Below are positions 27,203 to 37,133 of a stretch of DNA of 64,000 nucleotides, piece after piece. The DNA is taken from positions 806,001-870,000 of the forward strand of contig JARUHJ010000001.1 of NCBI GenBank assembly GCA_029667085.1. Reading direction: 5' to 3'. This DNA is from Deltaproteobacteria bacterium IMCC39524 (GTDB taxonomy: Bacteria; Desulfobacterota; Desulfuromonadia; Desulfuromonadales; BM103). The translations under genes were made by a program, and so were the position numbers. Below the pieces are notes generated by a model, which saw only the letters and a list, made by a program, of their open reading frames with translations, made no database searches and had not been told where the DNA came from. Numbering within the stretch: position 1 is the stretch's first letter; every line of letters begins with the position of its first letter.

Positions 27203-29374
27203 CTACTCTGCGCCCTTGCTGGCCATCTCTTTCTTCTGTTTATCAAGATCGAACAAGATGGCCATGGCCTCCTTGGCGTAAACATCTTTCAGAACAGACT
27301 CTATCAGTTTTTCCGTTGGATCCCGGTCTTTTTCGTCATCCTCTTCAGTGTCTTTTTTGTCATCATCATCCACAAGATCACCTTTGTCACCGTGTGGGGT
27401 TACGTCCAACCCCTGGAGATCATCCCTTTCCTTAACAACGTCAGCGAGAAGAAGAGATTGGCGGGTATCCCTGATACGCTCACCCATGGCTTCTGAGATG
27501 CGTACTATCTCAATAAAGTCTTCATTCTCAGCAACCCTGCCCTGGCTGTTTTTATCAAGGCTGGCACGATCCATTGGAGGCCATTCCTTATGCTCAACTT
27601 CGTCGATACGATCCCATGGCAGGCTGTTATCAAGATAACGCTCACCGTACTCATTATAACGACTGCGGTCGGGCAGGATGATGTCCGGAACAACACCTCG
27701 ATACTGGGTTGAGTCACCCGTAACCCTGTAGAATTTCTGCGTGGTCATCTTAAGTGCGCCAAGAGGCATGTATTGACGCATATTCTTTAAAGTCAGGCTT
27801 TTGTCCAGATCCACAATGACCTGAACAGTCCCCTTGCCATGGGTATGGTCACTGCCGACGATTACGGCACGACCATAATCCTGAAGGGCCCCGGCAACAA
27901 TCTCTGAGGCAGAAGCACTAAAACTATTGGTTAACACAACCATTGGACCATGATAGGCAATTTCCTTGCTGTAGCTATACAGAACCTTGGCGTCACCACC
28001 CCCATTGCGAACTTGCACAACAGGCCCTTCACCGAGAAACAAGCCGGCCACACCGACAGCATCAGTGAGGGCCCCACCACCGTTATTGCGAAGGTCTAAA
28101 ATAAGCCCGGATATTTTCTTCTTATCAAAAGCATTCAGGGCAGCCTTGACGTCATCGGTAGAGTTACGGCCTTTACCGCCGTTACGGGTCGTTTCAAAGT
28201 CCCTGTAAAAGCTGGGAATCTTGACATAGCCATATTGATGGCCTGATTCAGGGTCTGCAACGACCGCTGATTTAACAAAGGACTCTTCAATAACAACAAC
28301 ATCTCGGACGATCGGCACAACGAAAGGTTTGAGCCCCTGTCGACGCAAAGTCAGACGTACTTCGGTACCTTTTTTGCCACGAATCAGGGCGACGGCATCA
28401 CGGAGACGCATGTCGGTCACGTCAACGGGTTCATCCTTGCCTTGAGCGACAGCAAGAATAACATCGTCGGCATGTAATTGCCCTTGCCTGTCCGCTGCGC
28501 TCCCTGGAATCACCTTAACGACCTTGATATATCCATCCTCTTCACGCAAGGTCGCGCCGATCCCTTCGAGGGACCCTCGCATACTGATATCAAAATCCTC
28601 TTTCGACTGAGGAGGCATATAAGTCGTGTGAGGGTCGAAAGCACGAGAGAACGCGTTCAGGTAACGATCGTAATGGTCCTTGAGAGTTTCCTTTTTAAGG
28701 CGATCGAAGTAGGTACTGTACTGCTTGCGAACTTTTTCGCGTGCCTCAAGCTCCTTTTCCTTCTGTTCCTCTGGCGTGGCTTTGAGCGGATCTTCAACAC
28801 CCGCATCTTCAAGCAGGCTAAGGTATCGGTTCAGGGTGCGGTATTTCAGGTCAAGACGCCAGCGTTCAGCTAAGGCTTCTTCAGTTTGACAGAAGTCAAG
28901 CTTCTCCGGATCCGTTTCATAGCCTTCGTCAACGTCAAAAGAGAAAGGCTCTGACAGTGCTTTTTCTGCCAGTAGCTCTGCACGGGAGATGCTGTTGGCA
29001 AGCAGACGGAAAGCGAGGGGAGCAAGGATGACCCGGCCGCTCTGCACTTCATCATCGATACGATCTTTGAATATTTCCAACTGGGAGACTTCTTCAGCAA
29101 GCAGTAGGCGTTTCTGATAATCCAATTGTTTGAGATAGAGCTCAAAAGCTGCAAACGAGAGAGTGTCATCGATTTCCTTGCCACTGAAATGGTTCTCCAC
29201 CTGGCGCTTCAGAACATAGGTAAGAAGCCGCGTACGGTTCTGATCCATTTCATCAGGATTCGCCTCCGGAGTTGTTGCATTCATCTGTGCCGGAGCAATG
29301 AACAGACCTGTAAACAGCAAAGTCACACCGATCAGGAGTGCTCGAATCCATCGATTGTCTTTAAACATCTTCAA
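27203..29374 (-). CDS. Tail-specific protease, Prc/CtpA family (S41)
   Basis: 723 residues, close to Prc of E. coli (682). Signal peptide, an N-terminal domain of about 220 residues, PDZ domain (about 235-330: GIGATLREEDGYIKVVKVIP), S41 protease core with NNGGGALTDAVG, the catalytic serine in SFSASASEIVAGAL and the lysine in HTHGKGTVQ, then a DUF3340-type C-terminal domain rich in charged residues. Known: periplasmic endoprotease that processes or degrades envelope proteins with nonpolar C-termini, including peptidoglycan hydrolases. Single gene. Key residues are all present. Confidence 0.95.
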   Translation of the reverse strand: MKMFKDNRWIRALLIGVTLLFTGLFIAPAQMNATTPEANPDEMDQNRTRLLTYVLKRQVENHFSGKEIDDTLSFAAFELYLKQLDYQKRLLLAEEVSQLEIFKDRIDDEVQSGRVILAPLAFRLLANSISRAELLAEKALSEPFSFDVDEGYETDPEKLDFCQTEEALAERWRLDLKYRTLNRYLSLLEDAGVEDPLKATPEEQKEKELEAREKVRKQYSTYFDRLKKETLKDHYDRYLNAFSRAFDPHTTYMPPQSKEDFDISMRGSLEGIGATLREEDGYIKVVKVIPGSAADRQGQLHADDVILAVAQGKDEPVDVTDMRLRDAVALIRGKKGTEVRLTLRRQGLKPFVVPIVRDVVVIEESFVKSAVVADPESGHQYGYVKIPSFYRDFETTRNGGKGRNSTDDVKAALNAFDKKKISGLILDLRNNGGGALTDAVGVAGLFLGEGPVVQVRNGGGDAKVLYSYSKEIAYHGPMVVLTNSFSASASEIVAGALQDYGRAVIVGSDHTHGKGTVQVIVDLDKSLTLKNMRQYMPLGALKMTTQKFYRVTGDSTQYRGVVPDIILPDRSRYNEYGERYLDNSLPWDRIDEVEHKEWPPMDRASLDKNSQGRVAENEDFIEIVRISEAMGERIRDTRQSLLLADVVKERDDLQGLDVTPHGDKGDLVDDDDKKDTEEDDEKDRDPTEKLIESVLKDVYAKEAMAILFDLDKQKKEMASKGAE

Positions 29375-29509
29375 TCCACCTTTTCATATATTTCAAAATT
29401 GTCTTCAGAGATTTGTTTATATCAATACAATGTAACCTAAATCCAATGGGTCTGGCAATCAACTTGACAATCATATTTGAACAAGTTATCAAAAAAGAAG
29501 AAAGGGCTC

Positions 29510-29962
29510 ATGCTCAAAATGAATAAAGCACAGGAAGGCGACAAAGTCACAGTAACCTATCAGGGTGTCCTTGACGACGGCATGATTTTCGACGAGACGG
29601 AGGATAGCGCCCCTTTGGTATTTATCCTGGGAGAGAATGAAGTCCTTCCGGGGATGGAGATCGCCGTATTGGGCATGGAAGTCGGGGATCGTAAAACCGT
29701 CACAATACCTCCGGAGCATGGCTATGGTGTGCGTCAACAGAAGCTCGTTGAAGAGGTCAGCATAGAGGCCCTTCCCCAGGATCTTCAGCTTGATCTGGGC
29801 GGTCAACTGGAGGTCATTGCGGCCGATGGAACAGCCCACCAACTGGTTGTTGTAGAGCTTGGGGAGCAGAAAGTCACGCTCGATGGCAATCATCCTCTTG
29901 CCGGCAAGTCCCTGATATTACAGATTGAGCTTGTCTCCATAGACAGGCCAACAATCAACTGA
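29510..29962 (+). CDS. FKBP-type peptidyl-prolyl isomerase, SlyD-like
   Basis: 150 residues from the ATG at 29510; an ATG at 29519 is equally plausible because the AAGGG site lies 3 and 12 bases from them. FKBP core (DKVTVTYQGVLDDGMIFDETED, VLPGMEIAVLGMEVGDRKTVTIPPEHGYG) with an insert-in-flap domain at about 70-120 as in SlyD, but without the histidine-rich metal-binding tail. Known: prolyl isomerase and chaperone, here cytoplasmic because there is no signal peptide. Confidence 0.92.
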   Translation: MLKMNKAQEGDKVTVTYQGVLDDGMIFDETEDSAPLVFILGENEVLPGMEIAVLGMEVGDRKTVTIPPEHGYGVRQQKLVEEVSIEALPQDLQLDLGGQLEVIAADGTAHQLVVVELGEQKVTLDGNHPLAGKSLILQIELVSIDRPTIN

Positions 29963-29994
29963 ACTGACAGGTAACTTTACAATAATATACGCCC

Positions 29995-30025
29995 TTGAAA
30001 AAAGTCACCGTGTTTATGATATAAT
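29995..30025 (+). promoter_or_regulatory. Sigma-70 promoter of the GSU3473-like gene
   Basis: TTGAAA (29995-30000) and a full TATAAT (30020-30025) separated by 19 bases, with the ATG 33 bases after the -10 box. The spacer is longer than ideal. Confidence 0.55.
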
Positions 30026-30057
30026 TAGCTCAAATTCAAAAACGTACGAGGTGCACC

Positions 30058-30249
30058 ATGATGATCAGAGTGATGTACAGTGACGGCAGGTTCGACATGG
30101 TCAAGCCTGGCATGCTCGACAACCTTCTCGACCGTCAGGTTGTCACCAGCTTCAAGCGCAATTCGGGCTGGGCAGTCGTCGGCAGAGATTCGATCCGCAG
30201 CTCGAGTCGTGGCAATTATCGCGGAATGGAAAGACGCCTGCCACAATAA
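30058..30249 (+). CDS. GSU3473-family small protein
   Basis: 63 residues beginning MMIRVMYSDGRFDMVKPGML, which I recognise as the small GSU3473-type family of Geobacter relatives. GAGGTG precedes the ATG. The rest is basic (SSSRGNYRGMERR) and ends with no membrane segment. Function unknown. It is a single gene with its own promoter, converging on the AddA-like gene. Confidence 0.85.
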   Translation: MMIRVMYSDGRFDMVKPGMLDNLLDRQVVTSFKRNSGWAVVGRDSIRSSSRGNYRGMERRLPQ

Positions 30250-30314
30250 CCACCTGCCAAGTTAGCGCCCACATCTTCGCGGAGTCATTCGCGTGTGTTT
30301 GTTGAGCCATCGAA

Positions 30315-30358
30315 CTGGCCCGAAGGTTGCTCTTTCGCATAATGAGCCGCATCGGGCC
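30315..30358. terminator. Possible convergent terminator, 8-bp stem
   Basis: TGGCCCGA (30315-30322) and TCGGGCCA (30351-30358) are perfect complements, 28 bases apart, followed by TTCTTGATTT on the plus strand. It lies between convergent genes, which supports a terminator, but the loop is large and there is no clear T run. Confidence 0.4.
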
Positions 30359-30381
30359 ATTCTTGATTTAGAGATGACAAT

Positions 30382-33300
30382 TCACAGTTCAAGCTCTGCC
30401 CATCCATCGAAAAGAGGAAAGTAGAGCGCCGTACGGATCTGAACCTCAGGATAAAGCTGTGCGACAAGTCCCTGATAGATTTTTAGTTGACCTTGATAAC
30501 GCTCCAACTCCTTCCGGACAAAGCGATCTGGGTCTTCCCTCTCACCCGGACTGCTCGTCTTATAGTCAACAATCCAGCGGACACTATCTTCATCCAGAAA
30601 GGTGCGATCAATTGTGGCACGGATCAACTGACCATCTATAATGCCATTTAAGGCAAGTTCACAGGAGGCGTCTTGCTGAGAGCTAAGCAGCCAACGGCCT
30701 CGTGGGCTGCCAACAGTGTTTAGCAGGCAATTCAAAACGATTAGGGCGCAAGCATCCAATCGTGACAGAGGGATCCCTTGTGTGTTCAGCTGCGTTTTGA
30801 AGTCCTCCAACCGGGCCTCAAGAGCAACAGTTGGCCACATATTGAGTCCATCGCAGGCGATCCGTTCCAGCCAGGCATGGACAAGAATGCCGACAACGCG
30901 TCCTTCCTCAGTGAGACGAGATCTGACCGTGTCATCAACATAATGGCCGTCAGCAGAAGCCCGACGTGTCATGCCCTGATTCAGGACAAGACGTTCCGTT
31001 AGCACCGGGGGCTGCCAGGTCAATGGCAACCTTTTGATTGTAAGAGCCGAGGGGGCTTCACTGCCGCAAGAATCTGCAGCAAAGGCCTCTTTAGAGAACT
31101 CTTCAGAACAAGCCGGCCAGAGCACAGACAGAAGTGACCTGGAAAGTGGCACAAGTTCTCCAGCGGAGTTCATCTTCGCATGTCCAAGCAGGTGCAAGTG
31201 CGACTTGGCTCTGGTGACCGCGACATACAAAAGACGCAAGGCTTCGAAATCATCTTTCTCTTGCAGAATCTGCCCTATTGCACGATAGGTCGGCTCATCC
31301 TGTTCACTGACAAGGGGTGGAATCGGAGCCAAAAGCAGTCCGCAATCGGGATGCTCCAGCCAACGCAGCAGAGCCTTATCTCGTGATCTCACTCCTCGGC
31401 CCAGTCCAGGCAGGATCACGGTGTCAAACTCCAGGCCCTTGGCTTTATGAATTGTCATCAGCTGCAGATTTGGCCCGGCTTGCGGATCAGGAGCAGCATA
31501 GAGTTTTCCCAGGCGTTCTTCCAGAACTTCCAGTGGCCCTTCCATCGCAAGATCTTCCAGCAAAGCGAAAAATTGCCTGACGTCAACCAGGTCGGAAGCC
31601 TCAACACAGGCCGGCCCATTCAGTGATAGCCAGGTTGACTCGACCAGTCTTCTCAAGCTGAGTTTCCCACTGTTTTGCAAGGCCCGCTTAAGAACAGGAA
31701 GGATTCTCGCCAGCCTCTGCCTTCCTACGGGACTGAGCTGCTCAAACATCTCTATTTGCCCAGCGGGTTGAGTCAATAACTTCCAGACAGTGGAACGCGG
31801 GTCCTTACCACACAGACGGGTGAGATCCTCAAGGGAAAGTCCGCACCAGGGGGCCCGGAGCAAAGACAGCCAGGCGACTCGATCAGCATGATGCTGCAGA
31901 GCCCTTGTCAGGGACAGAAGATCCTGAACGACGGGTCTGTCAATCAAAGGATCGATATCCTGAGCCTGGTAGCGCAAATTATTGTTCTTCAAGGCAGAGA
32001 CAATCGCTTTGAGATGAATCCGGGAACGCACAAGAACAGCCACCGTACCATCCGGATTATCTTGCTGCGCCTTCCTGATCAGCTCAACAACCCTTCCTGC
32101 CTCATTTTCGTCCTGTCTATCGACGTAACCATGAGTCGAAACCAAGGGACGATCAGCAGAGGCATTAAATGCGATCGCAGGAGAGAAGCCAACGGCGCCG
32201 CGGAGTTCGTCTTCGTTCGACGGGAAGAGGCTGGCGAAGTTATCGTTGACCCAATCAACGAGTTTTGCCTGCGAACGAAAATTCGTATTCAGAACAATAC
32301 GTTCAATAGGAAGATCGTTGAAACCGCTTTTGCAAACACGCAGGTATAGACCAACTTCTGCCTCTCGAAAGCGATAAATAGACTGCATGGGGTCGCCGAC
32401 AAGAAAAAGCGTACGACCATCACCCGGTTCCCAGCCAGCAGTTAAACGACAAAGCAGATCATATTGAGCAAAGGAGGTGTCCTGAAACTCATCGACAAGA
32501 ATGTGACGGATTCGGCTGTCAAGCTGCAGGAGAAGCTCTTCAGGCGCGACAACTGACCCGAGTGCAGCATTTGCCGCTCCGGCGATCTCAATAAAATCAA
32601 CCTGCCCTTGTGAACGAAATGTTTCCTTGAGTTCGACGACAGCCAGAGGGAGCAACTCAATCAGGGCCTGCAGAATTTGCCATTGGCCCTGGTCATAGGT
32701 AGTTGCCGGCAAACGACGCACAGCCTGCAGCAGTTCGACCACAGGAGATAGCTGCAGATCATTTAGCAGCTCCAGAACACGGCGCTTCATCTCCTGCGCC
32801 CGTGTCGTTTTATCAGCAGGGAAACCAATCGATTTAGTAACGCTCTTGCGCAAGCCTCCTGCCGAGGTCAACAACAGGTTCGCAGCTGCCGACCAGAACT
32901 CAAGGCCTTCATAATCGACGGGGTCGCAAGCAGCGACCGCAAAACTGTAATCATCGTCCATATTGCTTGCTGCGAAGCAAAGGAGCTCCGAAAGCTCCTC
33001 ACAACGCTCGCGACCAAAAGCGGCATGGACCTGGCTCAAAAAAGTTGTGACGTAAAGCTGCAACGAAGACTCAAGTAGTTGCCGAGGGTCCTGTTGGTAG
33101 TTTGTCATGAGGTGACGCAACCATTGGTCACGACGTCCGAGCATGGCGACCAAAAGTTCACGCAAAAGAATCAGGCGATTATCCAGGTGAACCAGAAGTC
33201 GTTCTATGGCTTCCTGGCCAGAACCACCATTTTCAACCCTTGAGAGAAGTGATTCAGAGGCTGACAAGTACAGCTCTGTGGGATCATCTGTCACCCTTGG

Positions 33301-33732
33301 CTGGTCGCCAAAGCGCGACATCCAGGGCATTCTGCGTGTTATCAGAGAGCAAAAGCTGTCGATCGTGGTTAATTGCAATCGGGTCGGATTATCCAGCAGC
33401 CCCCACCCTTTTTGACGGTCACGCTCCAGCACAGCGCGAGCACGCTGCCACGTCTCGAAAGCATGAGGCTTAGCAGGAGGGTCATCATCGCAGGCACTTT
33501 CAAGAGCTTGCAATAATCGCAGCTTCATTTCACCGGCGGCCTTACGAGTAAAGGTGATAGAGAGGATTTCTTCAGGAGCCTCAGCAATACTTAACAGCGC
33601 CAACAGCCGCTGAACCAATAACTCTGTTTTTCCTGAACCGGCCGGAGCCTGAACAATGCAGGAGCGTGTAATATCGACTGCTGTCTGTCGCTCTCGCCAA
33701 TCCGCAGGCTGTTGTGATTGCGCCTTAATCAT
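30382..33732 (-). CDS. AddA-like UvrD-family helicase with RecB-type nuclease domain
   Basis: 1116 residues. Walker A QAPAGSGKTELLVQRLLALL, SITFTRKAAGEM, HILVDEFQDTSFAQ (DExx), LVGDPMQSIYRFREAEV, LNTNFRSQAKLVDWVN, LMTIHKAKGLEFD and LYVAVTRAKSHLHL cover the superfamily 1A motifs. The C-terminus (about 1000-1110) is a RecB-type nuclease with HAWLER, IDRTF and IVDYKTSS. Start: ATG 33732, with GGAGG nine bases upstream, overlaps the end of the AddB-like gene. Known: such pairs resect double-strand breaks for recombination. Cytoplasmic. Confidence 0.93.
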   Translation of the reverse strand: MIKAQSQQPADWRERQTAVDITRSCIVQAPAGSGKTELLVQRLLALLSIAEAPEEILSITFTRKAAGEMKLRLLQALESACDDDPPAKPHAFETWQRARAVLERDRQKGWGLLDNPTRLQLTTIDSFCSLITRRMPWMSRFGDQPRVTDDPTELYLSASESLLSRVENGGSGQEAIERLLVHLDNRLILLRELLVAMLGRRDQWLRHLMTNYQQDPRQLLESSLQLYVTTFLSQVHAAFGRERCEELSELLCFAASNMDDDYSFAVAACDPVDYEGLEFWSAAANLLLTSAGGLRKSVTKSIGFPADKTTRAQEMKRRVLELLNDLQLSPVVELLQAVRRLPATTYDQGQWQILQALIELLPLAVVELKETFRSQGQVDFIEIAGAANAALGSVVAPEELLLQLDSRIRHILVDEFQDTSFAQYDLLCRLTAGWEPGDGRTLFLVGDPMQSIYRFREAEVGLYLRVCKSGFNDLPIERIVLNTNFRSQAKLVDWVNDNFASLFPSNEDELRGAVGFSPAIAFNASADRPLVSTHGYVDRQDENEAGRVVELIRKAQQDNPDGTVAVLVRSRIHLKAIVSALKNNNLRYQAQDIDPLIDRPVVQDLLSLTRALQHHADRVAWLSLLRAPWCGLSLEDLTRLCGKDPRSTVWKLLTQPAGQIEMFEQLSPVGRQRLARILPVLKRALQNSGKLSLRRLVESTWLSLNGPACVEASDLVDVRQFFALLEDLAMEGPLEVLEERLGKLYAAPDPQAGPNLQLMTIHKAKGLEFDTVILPGLGRGVRSRDKALLRWLEHPDCGLLLAPIPPLVSEQDEPTYRAIGQILQEKDDFEALRLLYVAVTRAKSHLHLLGHAKMNSAGELVPLSRSLLSVLWPACSEEFSKEAFAADSCGSEAPSALTIKRLPLTWQPPVLTERLVLNQGMTRRASADGHYVDDTVRSRLTEEGRVVGILVHAWLERIACDGLNMWPTVALEARLEDFKTQLNTQGIPLSRLDACALIVLNCLLNTVGSPRGRWLLSSQQDASCELALNGIIDGQLIRATIDRTFLDEDSVRWIVDYKTSSPGEREDPDRFVRKELERYQGQLKIYQGLVAQLYPEVQIRTALYFPLFDGWAELEL

Positions 33733-36406
33733 CGCTATCAACCTCCTGCAAATCTGCCCCTTTTTCCATGATTCGACACAAACCCTTCAAGTCACAATAT
33801 TTACAGGCGAGATCAGGATCAACGGGATCGACAAGCGCCTCACCACGCGCAAAAGCATTCCCCAGCTCAGGCAAACTTTTCTGCCAGTGTGTCAAAACAT
33901 CGTCGAAAGAAAGCCAACCATTCTCTTCAATTTTCGAGCTGAGTTTACGTGATTTAGATCCCGGCCAGCTTTCCAGGTCACGTGCCACGCCACGAAAGCC
34001 ACATTCTTTCTCTTTGCTGCGAACCACGGCAAACATGACCGCGCCTATCTGATCTTGCGACATACCGAGGCAATAAGCAGGCAGCTGTGGCTCAGTCACC
34101 CGGTCATCAAGCCACTGCAGGGGATCGGCTTGGCCAGTCTTGTAATCAATGATTGCGCAGGAGCCATCTTCAAGTTCATCGACACGATCAATTCGGGTGC
34201 GAATCAACAAGTCACCAATTTTTATCTGGTGACTTTTTTCAGAAGCAACAACACGGAAAGGTTTGCGGCGGGACTCCTTCTCAAGCCAAAGTCTCGCCAG
34301 CAGGAATAAGCGGCGGCGTTCTATCTGCTTTTGCCTCGGCGGAAGATCGCAGCGACGTTCTTTTTCGAGCCTCTCCAGAGCGCCGGAGACAGCATCACGC
34401 AGAGAGCTTACCAGCGCTTCTTCCGTTAAAGAAAGAAGCGTCTGCTGATCGACCGTCTTGTCCCAGAAGAGCTCAAGGACAGTATGCACAAGACTGCCAC
34501 GGGACATATTATCAATACCTATGTCCGGCTCATCAAGCTTCTCGGCGCGCAGGCGGTGATGGGCAAAAGCGCGAAAAGGACAAAGGGCCTGGTCTTTGAT
34601 GAGACCGGTCCCACCAGAAAAAGGCTTGCGGGTTGAGATCGGCGGACCCTGATGGTCGGACAATTCCTCAAGTACAGGCCGGTCTCTCCAGTAGGCCAAG
34701 TCAGGAGCGCAGGAGTCTGCAAGAGCCATGGAACCTTCTTCAATGTGGCGAATAAACGGGCTGGGTCTCTGTTCTGCTCCATTTTCGTGTCGGGGCCAGC
34801 TCAGCACAATATCGGGAGCAGCAGAGAAGAGGCGCGAGACGACCTGCTCGGCAAATTTACTTTCCCGCTCCGAATCTGAACGCTTCATTTGATAACGTCG
34901 TTGAACGGGGATTGGAATAAATGGATTCGGACTGGGCGGTCGAGGCAATGCAGAGTCGTGAAGACCGAGTATCCAGAGGTGATCGAAGATCAGTCCGCTC
35001 GCCTCCAACTCACCAAGGACCTGTACGGTACTTGCACTTCCCTCTGGTTGGAAATTTGTCGAAGAGATCATCCGTAAAAGAATCTTGACTGCTTCCGAAC
35101 GCTTCATTGGTTTTGAGACACTATCAAGACTGGCCAGTTCACCAAATGCATCGCGAAGGTGTTGAACTGCTTGGTATTCACGACTGGAGAGACCACGAGA
35201 ACCGGGCCAACCGAGTTTATGCAGGAGGTTGGTAAAAGACTCCGCCCAGGATCCTGGCATTTTTCTGGAGGATTGACGAAGGCTCTCATTCACTGTGTCC
35301 AGCAGTGAGATAAATTCAGGAACCGCGACAGAGTGTTTACTGGAGAGAGCTTTGAGTGTTTTTGACAGGCGGGACGGTGACCAGTCAAAGCGCCTCAATC
35401 GGCGAAGCTCACGATCAACCCTGGCGCGATTATCAGCTTCTGACACCCCTCCCTGGAGATATGGACTACGCAAAAGCCAACTGATTTCGTCATGGCCAAT
35501 TTCAAGGCCAAGACGCAACAGACGCAGGGCCGCATGGACAACCCCCTCCCTTTCCAGGTTATGCCCAAGTGAGATATTGAAGGTATCAGGCGTCTCAACG
35601 CCGGAAAGAAGCGCTTCAGGATCAAGCTCAGCAGAAAACATCTGTTCGATGAGTGGCTGGTAAGCTTCAAGTTGAGGCGCAACGACAGCAATCTTTGCTG
35701 ATGGGTTTTTCTCCAAAAGACCTCTGACCCAACGTGCACAACGATTCACTTCATCAACAGGATCGTCCGCCGTTACCCGCTGGCGCCGTACATTCAGACA
35801 CGGCTGGGGCTGCCATTTTTCAACCACAGTGCCTACCGATGCCATGACTTGGCATAGATGAGCTATATCTGGAGAGATCTCGTCAAAACCGGCCAGAATG
35901 ATTTTCTTTGGCACGGTGAAGCGTTGCTCAACAACGGCCTTGGCGAGCAACCACGGCAACTCAACCGAATCATGCCGGCCCTGGGTCGCTGCTTGGCCCA
36001 GCCATGTCTGGCGCCAACGCAAAAAAGCCCTGTGGTCTTCTGAGGATTCATCAAAGCCAAAATTCGCAGAGTATCGAACCAGCAACTGGTGAGCCTGCAA
36101 GGCTCGACGAGCTGTCTGCGGCACTTGAAGTAAATAATTGCCGCTTCGCTCAACATCATCAGCAACGATCTGCTCCCAGACATACTGAAGTTGGACCTGA
36201 TTGAGAAAGTTTGGAAGACCTGCGACTTGGGTTTGGCAACGTTTCAGCCACGCGGACAAACCCAGAATTTCGGGGCGCAGCCATGTCGCTGCACCTTGTT
36301 CCTGTTGAACCTGGTCATATTGCTGTGACAGGTTTCTCGACAAGCGGTCGTTAACAGTTAAGACCAGCGAGCCTTCGTTGGCAGCAAGATACAGAGCCTT
36401 ATCCAT
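33725..36406 (-). CDS. AddB-like PD-(D/E)XK nuclease, TIGR03623-type probable DNA repair protein
   Basis: 893 residues. The N-terminal helicase-like half (SLVLTVNDRLSRNLSQ, LGLSAWLKRC) lacks a Walker A P-loop. LWILGLHDSALPRPPSPNP is typical of AddB relatives. The C-terminal nuclease has RIDRVDELEDG and AIIDYKTGQ, and iron-sulfur-type cysteines: ALCPFRAFAHHRL before it and CKYCDLKGLC after it. Known: members sit beside an AddA-like helicase, as here. Start: ATG 36406 overlaps the VanZ gene's TAA; earlier starts run into VanZ. Probably an inactive-helicase scaffold with an active nuclease. Confidence 0.92.
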   Translation of the reverse strand: MDKALYLAANEGSLVLTVNDRLSRNLSQQYDQVQQEQGAATWLRPEILGLSAWLKRCQTQVAGLPNFLNQVQLQYVWEQIVADDVERSGNYLLQVPQTARRALQAHQLLVRYSANFGFDESSEDHRAFLRWRQTWLGQAATQGRHDSVELPWLLAKAVVEQRFTVPKKIILAGFDEISPDIAHLCQVMASVGTVVEKWQPQPCLNVRRQRVTADDPVDEVNRCARWVRGLLEKNPSAKIAVVAPQLEAYQPLIEQMFSAELDPEALLSGVETPDTFNISLGHNLEREGVVHAALRLLRLGLEIGHDEISWLLRSPYLQGGVSEADNRARVDRELRRLRRFDWSPSRLSKTLKALSSKHSVAVPEFISLLDTVNESLRQSSRKMPGSWAESFTNLLHKLGWPGSRGLSSREYQAVQHLRDAFGELASLDSVSKPMKRSEAVKILLRMISSTNFQPEGSASTVQVLGELEASGLIFDHLWILGLHDSALPRPPSPNPFIPIPVQRRYQMKRSDSERESKFAEQVVSRLFSAAPDIVLSWPRHENGAEQRPSPFIRHIEEGSMALADSCAPDLAYWRDRPVLEELSDHQGPPISTRKPFSGGTGLIKDQALCPFRAFAHHRLRAEKLDEPDIGIDNMSRGSLVHTVLELFWDKTVDQQTLLSLTEEALVSSLRDAVSGALERLEKERRCDLPPRQKQIERRRLFLLARLWLEKESRRKPFRVVASEKSHQIKIGDLLIRTRIDRVDELEDGSCAIIDYKTGQADPLQWLDDRVTEPQLPAYCLGMSQDQIGAVMFAVVRSKEKECGFRGVARDLESWPGSKSRKLSSKIEENGWLSFDDVLTHWQKSLPELGNAFARGEALVDPVDPDLACKYCDLKGLCRIMEKGADLQEVDSDD

Positions 36407-36812
36407 TACTTTTGTCCGACCTTTCATCATTGCAACAGGATAACTTCTGTATATGACGGAATACGACACAGCAAATGCAGACACCAATAGCATCTGCGAA
36501 GAGGTCCAGCCACTCAGCGGTCCTGCCGGTCTGTGACAGGAGTTGCAGAATTTCCAGAAGTCCGCCGTAAACAACAGCGGTCGTCCATGCCAACCACCAG
36601 GGTTTGTTCATAGAAAATGGCGGGCAGAGGAAAGCTTGCGCCAGCAAAATTGACAAGAGGCCATAAGCACCGGCATGTAAGAGCTTATCCCAACCCAGGA
36701 CGCCGGGGAGTTGCGGAGGTGAAGACGTTAACGAAAGCCAGAGAATGATGAGTGCCCAAAGGACAGGTATGGATAGGCGAAGAATATGTGCTGACTTACT
36801 TCCTGGGTTCAT
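36399..36812 (-). CDS. VanZ-family membrane protein
   Basis: 137 residues with four predicted membrane helices. DKLLHAGAYGLLSI and GGLLEILQLL with AEWLDLFADAIG are VanZ-family landmarks. Known: the family is named for a teicoplanin-resistance protein, but roles in most bacteria are unknown; a link to envelope lipids is suspected. Its stop overlaps the AddB-like start, so it is co-transcribed with the repair genes, though a functional link is not evident. Confidence 0.9.
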   Translation of the reverse strand: MNPGSKSAHILRLSIPVLWALIILWLSLTSSPPQLPGVLGWDKLLHAGAYGLLSILLAQAFLCPPFSMNKPWWLAWTTAVVYGGLLEILQLLSQTGRTAEWLDLFADAIGVCICCVVFRHIQKLSCCNDERSDKSNG

Positions 36813-37133
36813 GATGGGCGGTAGAGTACCTTAATTCTGAGGATAAAAAAAGACTCAACCAGAGGTTGTTGAATGTGGCTTCGGTCTGAAGCAAACTGGG
36901 TATGCTGTGTATAAATTTTTGCTTGTATCGAAGGTTAAGAAAATCTTGGACTAGGAGGCTTGGCTTTATTGAAGTAAAGCCTGCCTGTTAAGGGATTTCA
37001 CCAAGGGTTTGCCGAGATGAATGATAACACTTTCTTCTGTTGGACTTTGGTCTCGCTGCCATGTATATTTTAGCTCTCATTATTTACAAGCATCTATTCC
37101 CTTAGGAAATACCTCGAAGATCTGGAGACAACA
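36813..37133. other. Intergenic region between divergent VanZ and unknown exported protein
   Basis: No gene supported. A 13-codon frame at 36870 (AGAGG seven bases ahead) is too short to call. No convincing sigma-70 or sigma-54 promoter was recognised for either flanking gene. Confidence 0.4.

Noticed and set aside
36869-36910. 13-codon frame after AGAGG
   Set aside because: Too short and without a stop-linked feature such as an attenuator; chance ribosome-like site.
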